Assembly (NCBI GenBank): GCA_020284085.1
Contig: JACEVL010001161.1
Span: 2,651,344 to 2,715,343 of the forward strand
DNA from: Aporrectodea caliginosa
Lineage: Eukaryota; Annelida; Clitellata; Crassiclitellata; Lumbricidae
Reading direction: 5' to 3'
Length of the DNA: 64,000 nucleotides
The first letter of the stretch is position 1; each line of letters starts with the position of its first letter. Shown here piece after piece: positions 34,286 through 44,325 of the stretch. The translations under genes and the position numbers were made by a program. The notes beneath the pieces are model-generated. The model worked only from the letters and a program-made list of their open reading frames with translations, was not told the DNA's origin and made no database searches.

Positions 34286-37200
34286 GCCTGTGTAATATAT
34301 TTAAAAATTGAAATTGGCGTTAACCTGGAATAAAAAACTACAAAAATAAATGCAGAAATACAAAAATAAAATGTCCCTCTCTTTCTGCTGACGTATGAGC
34401 TACCTAACAAAATAATACATTGTTGTTAAGCATTTCAAAATAGAATTATATTGCTAAATTTCTAGTTACTGTTGCGCAGTATGATCATTTATTGTTTTTA
34501 AATTTGATTAAGTTTGTTCTGTTGACAGCATTCACAAAAGCATTATTTTGTAACTTACATATTTGTAGAGCCCTATAATTATGTTCCTAATAAACCAACG
34601 AGCGCCCTTAATATATCAATGAGTCACATCTAAGGCATCAATTGTTAAACGCCAACGCTTTAAAAACTATATTACACTTCACACCCAGTGGCGTTTCTTT
34701 TTGATGCTTTATATGTGTTATTCCTGAATAGACCCTATATGCTAATCTAATGTTAATATAATCTAATGTTAATCTAGTCTAATGTTAATCTAGTCTAATG
34801 TTGATCTAATCTAATGTCAATCTAAACTTATGTTAAAATCTAATCTAATGACTTCTATTGAGCCGTTATCATAATGTCCAACGCATCAATGTTTCTGTGA
34901 AGTCCTACGGCTAACTCCTCTTCAGAAGTAAGAAAACATGTTGGCGTATTTTATGACTGGTACAGTAGGCTACATCTACTCCATCCACAGAGCTTTATTA
35001 CTTTTAGAATGCAGACTATTTACTTACATATGTTTTAAGATTTAATTTGAAAAATATTGATATGGAACTCCGAATTTCAATAAAATGAGGGAAATGTTAC
35101 TTGCGTGAATTTTTGTATAGCCTACATACATGTAGGACCATTGTCACCCGGCAACTCGATTTGCTCCAGGCCTAGCCTATGCCTCTTCACGCATCTGAAT
35201 GTCTTTTAATTAAGTCTGAGTTACTTGAATAGTGACTGCTGTCAACTAATAATAATAATAACAACGACTCATAAAATATGCATAATAAGCACTCGAATCT
35301 TAGATACGCCCTATTTGAAACTTCTCTGCATACAAGTCTATATATAATGCTATCGCTAGCAATAATGAGCGTCACTTGCAACTCAATCAAATATGACGCT
35401 GTCTCAAATGGTGTGACCACAAATCCCATTGTTCGAGCACATGCTCTTATTTAAAACACACGTTTCAATGTATTTGCTACAACTCTTGTAGCTCAAAAGT
35501 CAAAACCAACTGAGTCGGCAGTAGTGTTGTTTTCGTTAACTAAAACTAAAACGAAAACCTTCGTTAACGAAAACTCAGGGTTATAGTTAACTAAAACTAA
35601 AACTAAAACTTGGTGAAATAACTAAAACTAATAATAACTAAAACTCGCGGAGCCGGCCAAAAACGATAACTGAAACTAAAACGGTCAAAACTAATAATAA
35701 CTAAAACACCTAACGAAAACCTAATGAAAACACACAACGAAAACCTATAGCGTCCTTGAATATTCAATGGTTTTGTACATACGGGCGAAAATCGGGGAAT
35801 CACATAAAACTCAACAAGAAATTTGTACCACACTAATCATTAAAGGGACATTATATCATGTACGATACATGGCATGTTGTCATACTGTAAGAATAATGGT
35901 TGCTATTGCCTATTGGCAGTAATTTGATATACATTGTTGTCGGCTAACTATCAGTGAACAAATAACTGAAACTAAAACTAAAACTAAAGAAACTAAAACT
36001 GAAACGAGGAAGTGTCAGTTTCTATTAACTAAAACTATAACTAAAACTAAAACTAGGCGAAACAACTAAAACTAATAATAACTAAAACACCTAGCATGTA
36101 AAACTAATAATAACTAAAACTAAAACTCAAGGCAAAACTAAAACAACACTAGTCGGCAGAAGTAACTTTGGACATGATTCGCTAAAAACGTCAGGTCTTA
36201 GCGCCATCTAGTGAGCGCCCACTAATCACAAGTACATGATACAGGCGTGCTACCCAGGCACGCTTGGGCCGATCCAAAACTTGACACATCACTAACATGT
36301 TGCGTCACCGTTAAATTATACAATCAGGCGCGTAGCGAGACTTAAATTCAAGAGGAGGCAATTTCACAGACCATTGGCAAAATCCTGGTCATCGGGTTCA
36401 TTAGTCAATCGAAGTTCCAGTAGGCTATATAAAAAAAGCTAGAGGAGGCAACTCCTCGTGCCTCAATGTAGCGACGCCTATGAATACAATACAATAAAAT
36501 ACAACTTCCTTTGATATCGTCCTTCTTCCAAAGGTGGTCCAAAGCTCAGAAGTGCACACGCCTCGGCGGCGCAGATTAAATTGTATTGCAGAGAAATCGT
36601 GCGTGAAGAACTTGCTCACGGTCCCTACACAGTAACCGCCCCAGACGAGGATCGAACCCGCACTCTCCGCGTTACAGGTCAACCAGTCGGCCACCGGCCC
36701 AGCGCTAACAAGATAGTGTCTACGTTTTCTTATCTGAATCAGCTTACCTGTACAGGAGGTGTCCTGTAGATGAATTTGACTCGATTCTTTGTCTGTTCCA
36801 TTGTCTTGATTTCACGCCAGTATTCGCCGGCCGGTTCCGCATCACCGTGGACGTAGACGACGTCCATCTTGGCCACGTAGAGCAGACTGAGTAGGCTGAG
36901 ATAGAACACGTAATCCATCTTCCCTCCACCGATCCAGATCATGTGACCTATATTGGGAACCAGGTCGTTGAACGTCGGAACCGGTCTCCGTATATGCTCC
37001 GTGCCGTGGAAGAGACGCCTGGCCAGTCGTCCGAAGGGGTCGTCCAGTTCCCAGATGTCCAGCGGGTAGAAGCGTTCGTAGAGCTGACCAGACAGAACGA
37101 GGCAGCTGCTCATGTTGTACAGGTCGCCCTTGCGGTAGATGTGGTGGACGCGAGCGCAGGTCGAGCGACGGTACCTCGACCGATCCGTGTTCTGCAGGAG

Positions 37201-38024
37201 CTGCTTATAGGACGTGGATTCATCGGAGAGAACGCCCCTGCGCATCACGACGTAGCCCTCCATCGCCTGCCTCTGCAACCCGAAGTCGAAATCCACCATT
37301 CGCCTGCTGGCCGGGAAGTTGAGCATCCACGTTCTCTCTCCGACGAACATCCCTCCGTCCTCGTTCAACAGGCGCAGAATGATCTGGACCTTCTCGTCGT
37401 AGTCCTGTGCGGCACAGTACCTCACTAGTTCCTCGTCCATCTCGACGAGTTGCAGCCACGGATAGTCGTACTTGAGGTCTTCGATCCACTGGTTGTAGTG
37501 GACCTCGTCGATCTCGAACTTGTACTCGTAGTGGATGTAAACCTTATCAGGACGGATCGATCGTAGTACGCTCATGACGCCGAGGTAGTGCTTGAACTCG
37601 AACCAGCGCTCGCCGCACCACAGGTAGTGGACATCCGGCTGGACCATGCCTTCGATCAGGAACGAGTTGACCGGTGAGTCCGTGGCACCAAACACCCCCT
37701 TACCGATCGGGTACCTGCCCTTCTCCTCCGACTGGTCCGGGGTGTCTTCAGAATCAATTTTCCCCGAGTGTTGTGGCTGCGGTGGCGCGACCAGGGCCCA
37801 ATGTTCCCCCCAGAGGGCATCGGGCGATCCTCTGGCCCTTCCGATGGGCTCGTGGTCAAACACATCTGGGATGTGATGATTGAAATGCTGAATGCCATCC
37901 TCGGACATCCAGGTGACACCCGAAGAAAGAAGCAAAACACCTCCTAAGACTGATATAGCGCCAACGATAACGAGTCTGAAGATCTTGCAGGAAGGCAACA
38001 GGCCCGACCGCGCTCTCATTCTCA
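33278..38024 (-). CDS. GT32-type glycosyltransferase, tandem (degenerate + active) domains
   Basis: A 424-codon exon (ATG at 38019, ending 36748) joins a second exon (33874-33278) in phase 0 to give 622 residues. A short basic tail and a hydrophobic span (residues 16-35) indicate a type II Golgi membrane protein. The C-terminal unit (about 355-600) starts NIGHMIWIGG and carries GGVYTDTDAIWVKPL, with D456-T-D458 as the DXD motif that binds the metal and nucleotide sugar in the GT32/Gly_transf_sug family. The N-terminal unit (about 125-350) starts VHYLWCGERW and has GGMFVGERTWML at the matching place, so its DXD is lost. Several Asn-X-Ser/Thr sites lie near the C-terminus. Donor and acceptor substrates cannot be read from the sequence. 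Confidence 0.88.
34235..34281. repeat. (TA)n microsatellite
   Basis: About 22 TA units in the glycosyltransferase intron. Confidence 0.9.
34738..34850. repeat. Imperfect TCTAATGTTAA minisatellite
   Basis: Units of roughly 18-22 bp containing TCTAATGTTAATCTAGTC repeat five or six times with drift. Intronic. Confidence 0.75.
35522..36151. mobile_element. hAT-type MITE made of AACTAAAACT repeats
   Basis: The exact octamer GTCGGCAG flanks it (35514-35521, 36152-36159). The ends are TAGTGTTGTTTT on both sides. Almost the whole element outside a 200-bp core is tandem AACTAAAACT/AATAATAACT. It lies in the intron of the glycosyltransferase gene. Confidence 0.9.
36325..36482 (-). mobile_element. 158-bp hAT MITE (GAGGAGGCA family), copy A
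   Basis: The flanking octamers are TATACAAT and AATACAAT (7 of 8). The ends are CAGGCGCGTAGCG and, inward from the right, CATAGGCGTCGCTAC. An internal inverted GAGGAGGCA/TGCCTCCTC pair is characteristic. Related copies are at 40248, 42668 (partial) and 55770. Confidence 0.8.
36483..36712 (-). mobile_element. tRNA-derived SINE
   Basis: On the minus strand the head GGCCGGTGGCCGACTGGTTG followed by ACCTGTAACGCGGAGAG has the B-box GGTTCGATCC. The tail at the low-coordinate end is TTGTATTTTATTGTATTGTA. It sits immediately beside the MITE at 36325-36482 and shares the AATACAAT site. Confidence 0.7.
36748..38024 (-). CDS. Glycosyltransferase exon with membrane anchor and degenerate GT unit
   Basis: The acceptor TTTTTTATGTATTGTAG lies just 5' of the start codon, so the exon begins at 38024 and translation at 38019. 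The donor CAG|GTAAGC at 36747 ends the exon in phase 0. Reading further upstream in frame gives another Met at 38133, but that lies beyond the acceptor. A long open frame on the opposite strand (36943-37428) is a shadow. Confidence 0.85.
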
Positions 38025-38075
38025 CTACAATACATAAAAAATTTATGCAATCATAACCAATACATATGATACATA

Positions 38076-39211
38076 CATTGGCGCCGACTCTCTGGAAGTC
38101 TTGGGTGCGAATGCACCCAGAGATAAAGTTCAATGGGTGAGTTGCACCCAGAAGACTTAGAACCTAGAGTGGGGCTAAACGTCCCCTCCCGGCCCCGTCC
38201 TCCCTGTGCCATCTAGTGACCTGTTTTAAGGTTCTGGGTTTTCTTAGTTGTACCCTATTGAGATTATCGTCAGTCATTTATCTTTCGATGGTTTGCTTAT
38301 TTGTGTTTTGAGAAACTTTGATTTTCGTGTTTCATTGTAAGAGTTGGCCGCCAATTCTGTTTCATTAATGGTGTCAAAATGTTAGACCTAGCCAATTATA
38401 CAAATATAGGTCTAAAGAATGCCATATATCGAATTACGGTGCACAATAAATGGGGCTTTAACATATCAATTTTTTATGATATGGACAATCTCACAAGGTA
38501 GCACCAAGCAGGGCAAAACGCCCCCTATGGAAAATGTTGACATGGGGCAAAACGCCCCCTCACCTCAGAGTCACCTGGAGCAAAGCGCATTTTTTATTTA
38601 ATTATTTTTATGACATCTTTTTAAAAAAACTCTTGAGATCTTTACTTATTATAGTTATTGTTGCATCAATGCAGTGATTACAGATGATTATGTGCATCGA
38701 CTTTTCAGTTAGCGGGAGGTCAGATCACAGGGGGCGTTTTGCCCCAGGTGAGGGGCAAAACGCCCCCTTTGAAGCATTCTTTATTTTATTATTTTTTCAT
38801 GTAATCTTTTGGGGAATTTTATCGGACATAATTTTACTTTACTTGGGACATTCAGTACAAGATCTTACAATAATTTCATGCTTAAAATGTTGTTACTCAC
38901 GTTGTAAATTAGCAAAAACCGTTAAAGGGGCGTTTTGCACCGCTCTACCCTATACTGTACAATAAATTTGCAATGTTCTATTCTATATAGGCTATAAGAC
39001 AGGCTACATTGGAACATGTAAGCAGTAAGGTTGCACAACTGTCAGTCACCGTCACGTGAGTTTCAAACACTTTTTCTAACCTCGTGACCTTGACAAGAAA
39101 CCAATTTTCTTTCTCCGAAAATGCCATAAAACTCACCGACGGCAATGTAGAATATAAACAATTTTCTCTGGGTAGAACCCATGCAACCAGAGACAAAAGT
39201 CGGCGCCTATG
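38076..39211. mobile_element. hAT-like element with GGCGCCGACT ends
   Basis: The left end is CATTGGCGCCGACT. Inward from the right it reads CATAGGCGCCGACT. The flanking octamers GATACATA and GAATCATA agree in 6 of 8. A second inverted-repeat element (38497-38949) is nested inside. It occupies the intron between the glycosyltransferase leader and coding exons. Confidence 0.6.
38497..38949. mobile_element. Nested element with GGGCAAAACGCCCC ends
   Basis: The left end (GGTAGCACC then GCAGGGCAAAACGCCCC) and the right end (inward GGGTAGAGCGGTGCAAAACG) are inverted. The palindrome-like GGGGCAAAACGCCCC motif appears four times (38510, 38546, 38734, 38752) besides the right terminus. No clear target duplication. 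Confidence 0.5.
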
Positions 39212-39773
39212 GAATCATATCCGTCCATAAACTCCAAATTCAGCAGTAGAATAAAATTTACTTAAGTCGTTTGCTGTCATTAAATAAATACTTCCACCAT
39301 TGCCCTTGCTCTGGTAGTGCCAGTCCCAAGCTTTAACAGAGGAGGAGGACGCCAGTTATTTTTTTACGACACAGCGCCGCCAAACAGCAACTAGACCATC
39401 TAACTTATTATTGAACCTACTCAAGACTTATTTTGTCATACGCTGCAGTGCACACAGACAGTGCAGTGAGTGCACGAGAAGGATTGTAGGCGTAGAGCAA
39501 CGACCTCTTATATTATGTAGGGTGTAAGCCTTTGTAGGCCTGTTTGCCTTGTAGGTAGAGTCACGTCATACTTTAACAAAAGTGTATAGGCAACGGACTG
39601 TCATGATCAGGGATAAACGTACCACTCGCCTGGCCTTGCCTGGCAATCGTAGTTCTTTGTTACGAAAAAGTGGTGTAGGGGCCTATACATGTTCACAACT
39701 GCGTGAAATTAGTGTCCCAACGGTTAGACAATATCATTTTAATTTTTTCTTTGAATAACTAATAGATTGTAAT

Positions 39774-40154
39774 CAGTGTTTAATCTAGTCCCCTTGCTGT
39801 CGGGGGGAATTGAGGGTTCTGGGGGGGTATCCAGCTTATTGTAAAAGTTGACGACGGGGGGGTAGTAACGAGTATTTCCCAGAACAAGATCTCACAAATT
39901 TTCCAGGAATTTTCGACGGGGGGTAGTAACGAGAGTTTTCCAAGGATTTTCTTTCGAGGGGGGTAGTAACAGCCATTTTCCACCAATATTTTTCGAGGGG
40001 GGTAGTATCGAGAGTTTTCCAACACATTATTCTACAAAATTACATGTCTTTAATTTTTCTTGGGGCTAAAATTTCATCTCTTTACTTTTTCTGGGGGGAA
40101 AACTCGATCCTGGGGGGGAACTTTACCCCCCAGAGACGTCTAGATTAAACACTG
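39774..40154. mobile_element. MITE with 9-bp target duplication
   Basis: The terminal inverted repeats CAGTGTTTAATCTAG are perfect on both sides. The flanking repeat GATTGTAAT is 9 bp (39765-39773, 40155-40163), longer than the 8 bp of hAT and the size seen with Mutator-like elements. The interior repeats GGGGGGTAGTAACGAG with TTTTCCA spacers. Noncoding. Confidence 0.8.
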
Positions 40155-40247
40155 GATTGTAATTGATATCTAATGACTTTACAACCAACAAAGCAACCAA
40201 ACAAATTGAACTGTTGAAGTTCATTTGCAATAAGCAAACCCCGTGGT

Positions 40248-40403
40248 CATGGGCGTATACCTACATTGAGGCACGAGGAGGCAGTTGCATCCTCTTGCTT
40301 TTGTTATATGGAACTTCCATTGACTAATGACCCCAATGACCAGGATTTTGCCAATGGTCTGTGAAGTTGCCTCCTCTTGAATTTAAGTCTCGCTACGTGC
40401 CTG
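40248..40403 (+). mobile_element. GAGGAGGCA-family hAT MITE, copy B
   Basis: The exact octamer CCCGTGGT flanks it (40240-40247, 40404-40411). The ends are CATGGGCGTATACC and CTCGCTACGTGCCTG. It is the same family as copies A and C, in the opposite orientation to A. Confidence 0.88.
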
Positions 40404-40659
40404 CCCGTGGTTACTACAGTTTGATTTTGGGAAAAATTTACCCCTACAAATATCATTTATATCAAAACAAATATTCACAAATTCGTAAAAATTCAAATAG
40501 GCATCCAAAGCTAAGATCGAATGGACATGTCCCGCTAGTAGGCCTACGACCCTTAAGAGTCGTGCGTGAGTCTATATAAATAGCCTACTGAAGGTCTTCA
40601 GCGAACCATGCTTAATCAGTTCTCGCAGAAGTCACACATTGACGCACGCACCCACACAA

Positions 40660-40664
<5 letters not shown>

Positions 40665-40698
<34 letters not shown>
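40665..40698. repeat. (TA)n microsatellite
   Basis: About 16 TA units. They directly precede a second copy (40706-40757) of the left junction of the 38.08-kb element. Confidence 0.85.
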
Positions 40699-40702
<4 letters not shown>

Positions 40703-41999
40703 ATACAATCATAACCAATACATATGACATCGATACATACATAGGCGCCGACTCTCTCTCTCTCTATATATGGGTACCGGTATGAAGATTAACGGCGGAT
40801 ATGAGACAGCTAATAATCATTCTTTCTGTCTGAGTGACATTTTATAACCGAGATCAATATGAAGCGCCAAGACTCTTTGACTGTTCTATTCAGTTGTGCG
40901 TGTGTGTGATTATAGGCCTACTCTGAAGTCTGTTACAGTCCATCATTTCTCTCTGTCTTACTCTTCACGTCGTGTCTTCTGGCTTTTCCAAGTGTTTGCC
41001 CAATACGTCAATATACACACACACAGACTATTAAGACGTAGAAGATTTATTACAAAAGCTCGCACGTTCGTATTCAGGTCTCATGGGAGCTCATTCAGAG
41101 GCTTTTCAAGTCTTTCTGCTGTGTGTGCACGACTTATATTGTGGCATAGTTTTTTTGTGCGTTGAGCAAATCACCTTCTTAAGCATATACATCATCCACT
41201 GGCTTTATATAGGCTAAATACCATGTATAATCTTGAAAACAAGAAATACTTGAATACATTGGGCCTACACTGCACTGGCTACAGTACAATTCTAAGCAGC
41301 ACAATAGGACAAAATTGATATTGATATCGCCCTTGTGCAATACTAAAATATAGGTCTATAGGATATCGTATCGTGTCTGAGAATTTGTAAAGCGCCTCTT
41401 ACTGTACTAGCTATTCAGAGGCGCAATGTATTGAAGGATATGCACCTACGATGGCAACATCCAAGACAGTCACTTTCATTGGTCTTAGAGGGGAACCACC
41501 ACTGATGTCAGCTGGTGGCCCGCTATGGGCGCAGGGTGGGCCCAGCCAAAGTGAGTGCCAGAGTTCTTCTCTTACAGTAGGTCTGAGGTGCATGCTATAG
41601 ATATACGTGTGTGCTATTAGCGTTGATAAGCTCTATCCTTACCTGCCTCTAGACGCCGAGGACTTGTGGGTTCTCCTGTTTCACCCATTCTACATAGACT
41701 GCATTCAAATCAGACGATGGTCAGAACGTCACGTGAAAACGACCAATAAGGGATGAGCCAACTTCCAATCTACAGGAAAACTATATCAACGGTTTTATCC
41801 TAATGACAAACTGCGCAACACCTGGTCCCGTTTCAGCACTGTTTCTGACTGGTATCTAAGTTCGAAGAAAACTATATTCTGTTGAAATATCAGGGCTATT
41901 TACTAAGCGAATACTCTGAATCACTGTAGTAGGCGAGAACTAAACTGCTCTTAGCAAACTTTTCTGCTTGAACTTGTGAGTCGTACAACGACTTCTTAC

Positions 42000-42300
42000 C
42001 TTATGAATCCTTCCCCTCTTTAGAATAGGTATAAGAGCGTTCGCCAGATTTCGTGGGCGTGCCATTCTAGAATCCTCGAGAACCATTCCTTTTGCACCAC
42101 GTGTCCAATTTCCGAGAGTCCATCCAGCGGCCTGGTAGAGTCCTACGCTCCGCCTACCAAACGACGTAAAAGGAAAACCCGAGAATCCGTAATCTAGCAG
42201 AAAGGGTCTTGCTCGTTCACACGGCAGCCACGTCACACGAGCTCGACTAAGCGTGCACTGCCGGCCTACCTGTGCTGCGTCGAGAGAGAGAGAGCGCTGG
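42000..42300 (-). promoter_or_regulatory. Probable leader (5' UTR) exon and promoter of the glycosyltransferase gene
   Basis: A strong donor, AAG|GTAAGAAG, ends an exon at 42000 on the minus strand. The next good acceptor downstream is the one just before the glycosyltransferase ATG (38024). The 42000-42600 region is CpG-rich relative to its neighbours, as expected for a promoter. There is no ATG-initiated conserved frame in the exon, so a UTR is favoured. The upstream boundary is not defined. Confidence 0.45.
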
Positions 42301-42667
42301 CTGGCCGTGTTCAGTGACCGTGACGCAGACTAGAAGCCCAGTGTAGGTCGACAGACCTGTTGCGGTGCTGGGGAGAGGGTCACGACTCACGATCACATTG
42401 CGGTCAGCTGAGTTTTATAAGTGGTCCCAAGTCAATTACCCCGTAGGCCTGTAGAGCGTTGTCTTAGTTGGGGTGCTCGTGCGTGGAGAAACAGATAGAA
42501 GCGAACGTTCTCGATGAACTATTGTTAGCCTCAGCCAGGCCGACAGCTGTAGAAATCAGGTCAGGGCTGAGACGAGAGTCTATTCTGGATTAGGAAGAAG
42601 ACAAAGAGCAATATCTAAAGGGTGGATGGCCAGTCCTTTCCCTAGCCTTATCACCTTCCCACCGACA

Positions 42668-42727
42668 CATAGGCGTAGCTACATGGAGGCACGAGGAGGC
42701 AGTTACCTCCTCTTGCATTCTTACAGA
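42668..42727 (+). mobile_element. GAGGAGGCA-family hAT MITE, truncated copy D
   Basis: Only the left half is present: CATAGGCGTAGCTACATGGA followed by the GAGGAGGCA block and the CCTCCTC inversion. The right end is missing. Confidence 0.7.
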
Positions 42728-43445
42728 CTGGCAGTTCTGTTTACATTAAGAACTTAAAATGTAATTTTATTCTGTTACATTAATTACGCTAACAAACACT
42801 AACAATCTTTCAATTAAAAAATGACTTTACTGATTCTTTCAAAGCACCTAGGCTAACAACTAAAAAAGATAAGCAAAGTTAATACATTGATAAAAAGAAG
42901 TCATTAGCTTAGATTAGTTAAGCATGAATCAAGCACAACCTGTATAGTGCATTACTCACCCACTCAGTCTTTCTTATCAAACACTATCAGTAATATTTTG
43001 ACATTTCCACTTCTGATGCTGGAAACTTATTATAACGCTATTTTTTAGAGCGATAACAAGAATTGGCTTATAATGAGACGGTCATAATGAATCACTTTCT
43101 ATTGCTGAGCTACTGGTAGTTTTGTCCTTAGCAGTGTTAACTCGTGTTAAAACAAACTGCGATACAAGGAAGATTGTCACAAGGAGTAACACACCCACTG
43201 CCATTTTCATTGGTTCCAGGCCTGGATGAAAGAGGAAGGTGAGTGACACTAATCATCTTTATGACATATTGTTCTTTACAGAAACTACCTTACAAGGAGT
43301 CTATGTGCATTGTATCGTACATCCAGCAACTTCAGTTGTCTGCAACTTTCTTTCAATTTTCAGTCAGCATTTCACTTCCGTCTAGTATGCGAGTTATCAT
43401 CACACGAGAATCGATTTTATTCGAACTCAATTTCCTGTAATCATT

Positions 43446-44325
43446 TTACTTTTGATAATCACAAACGAGAACCTGGCCCTCTGACTGGAAGTTATCAACA
43501 ACGTACAGAGTTTCATCGACCAGCAGCATACGGAATGGATTTCTCAACAGCTCCGATTTGGAAAGCACGAGGCCACCTCGGATCAAGTTCGAAGTCAGCA
43601 GAAGAATTCTACGGTTCCCGCTGTCGGCAACGAAAATATATTCGCCCCGGAATACAGCGACATAGGATGGTCGAGACAGCTGGTTCCCTTTCGTAGCTTC
43701 TGATCCCCCGAAGCTCTCCATGACATTACCATCTATGTCTGTGATGCACACCTGGTGGTTGGGATGTGAACCAGAGCCATGACAAATTACAAGAAGACCA
43801 GACTCCAGCTGGATTGCATGACGAGGAAATTTCAGGCCATGCTGAGCGAGGGATATCTCACGTACCAGAGTCCCATCCGTCCGGTACTCCTTCACAAGAT
43901 GGGACAGGGAGCAAGTGACAAGCACATTCAGGGTACGGTTGACCGAAAGACAGTCCGGCTGATCGCCCACTGCCCACTTCTTCTGCACATTGTTGGTCAG
44001 CTGGACTTTGTGGATGCTGCGGAGTCTAGAGTCGCTAATGTAGAGGCAGGCAAAACTAGTACATGATGTCATGTCCCATGGATGCTGCAGGCCAGGAACA
44101 GAAATTCGACGAGAGCAAACATAAGTTGCTATGTCGTAAACTTCAACTTCAATAGATGGTGCAACTGCTGATGCCACACTTTCTGGTTTTCGTACAATGA
44201 ATAATTCTTCATTCAGTGCAGTTATTCCCTGAATTTCTGCTCCTTTGACATTTCTCATCACTTTGAGCAGACTCTCCGACTCTGGTGACTTTGAGGTTGC
44301 TCTGAATCTGTATCTGGAGGCTCCA
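43446..44325 (-). CDS. TRIM terminal exon (NHL propeller)
   Basis: The acceptor TTTCTCTAG (exon from 44325) has the best pyrimidine tract but is out of phase with the preceding donor by one. The AG five bases further on (exon from 44320) restores the frame, giving VKA|SRYRF. Alternatively, a small unseen exon lies between. The frame is open for about 290 codons with repeated V/I-x-D-x-x-N/G-x-R-I/V strands and ends VVDNFQSEGQVLVCDYQK. Confidence 0.82.

Noticed and set aside
36943..37428. 161-codon plus-strand frame
   Set aside because: It is antisense to the first glycosyltransferase coding exon and has no recognisable motif.
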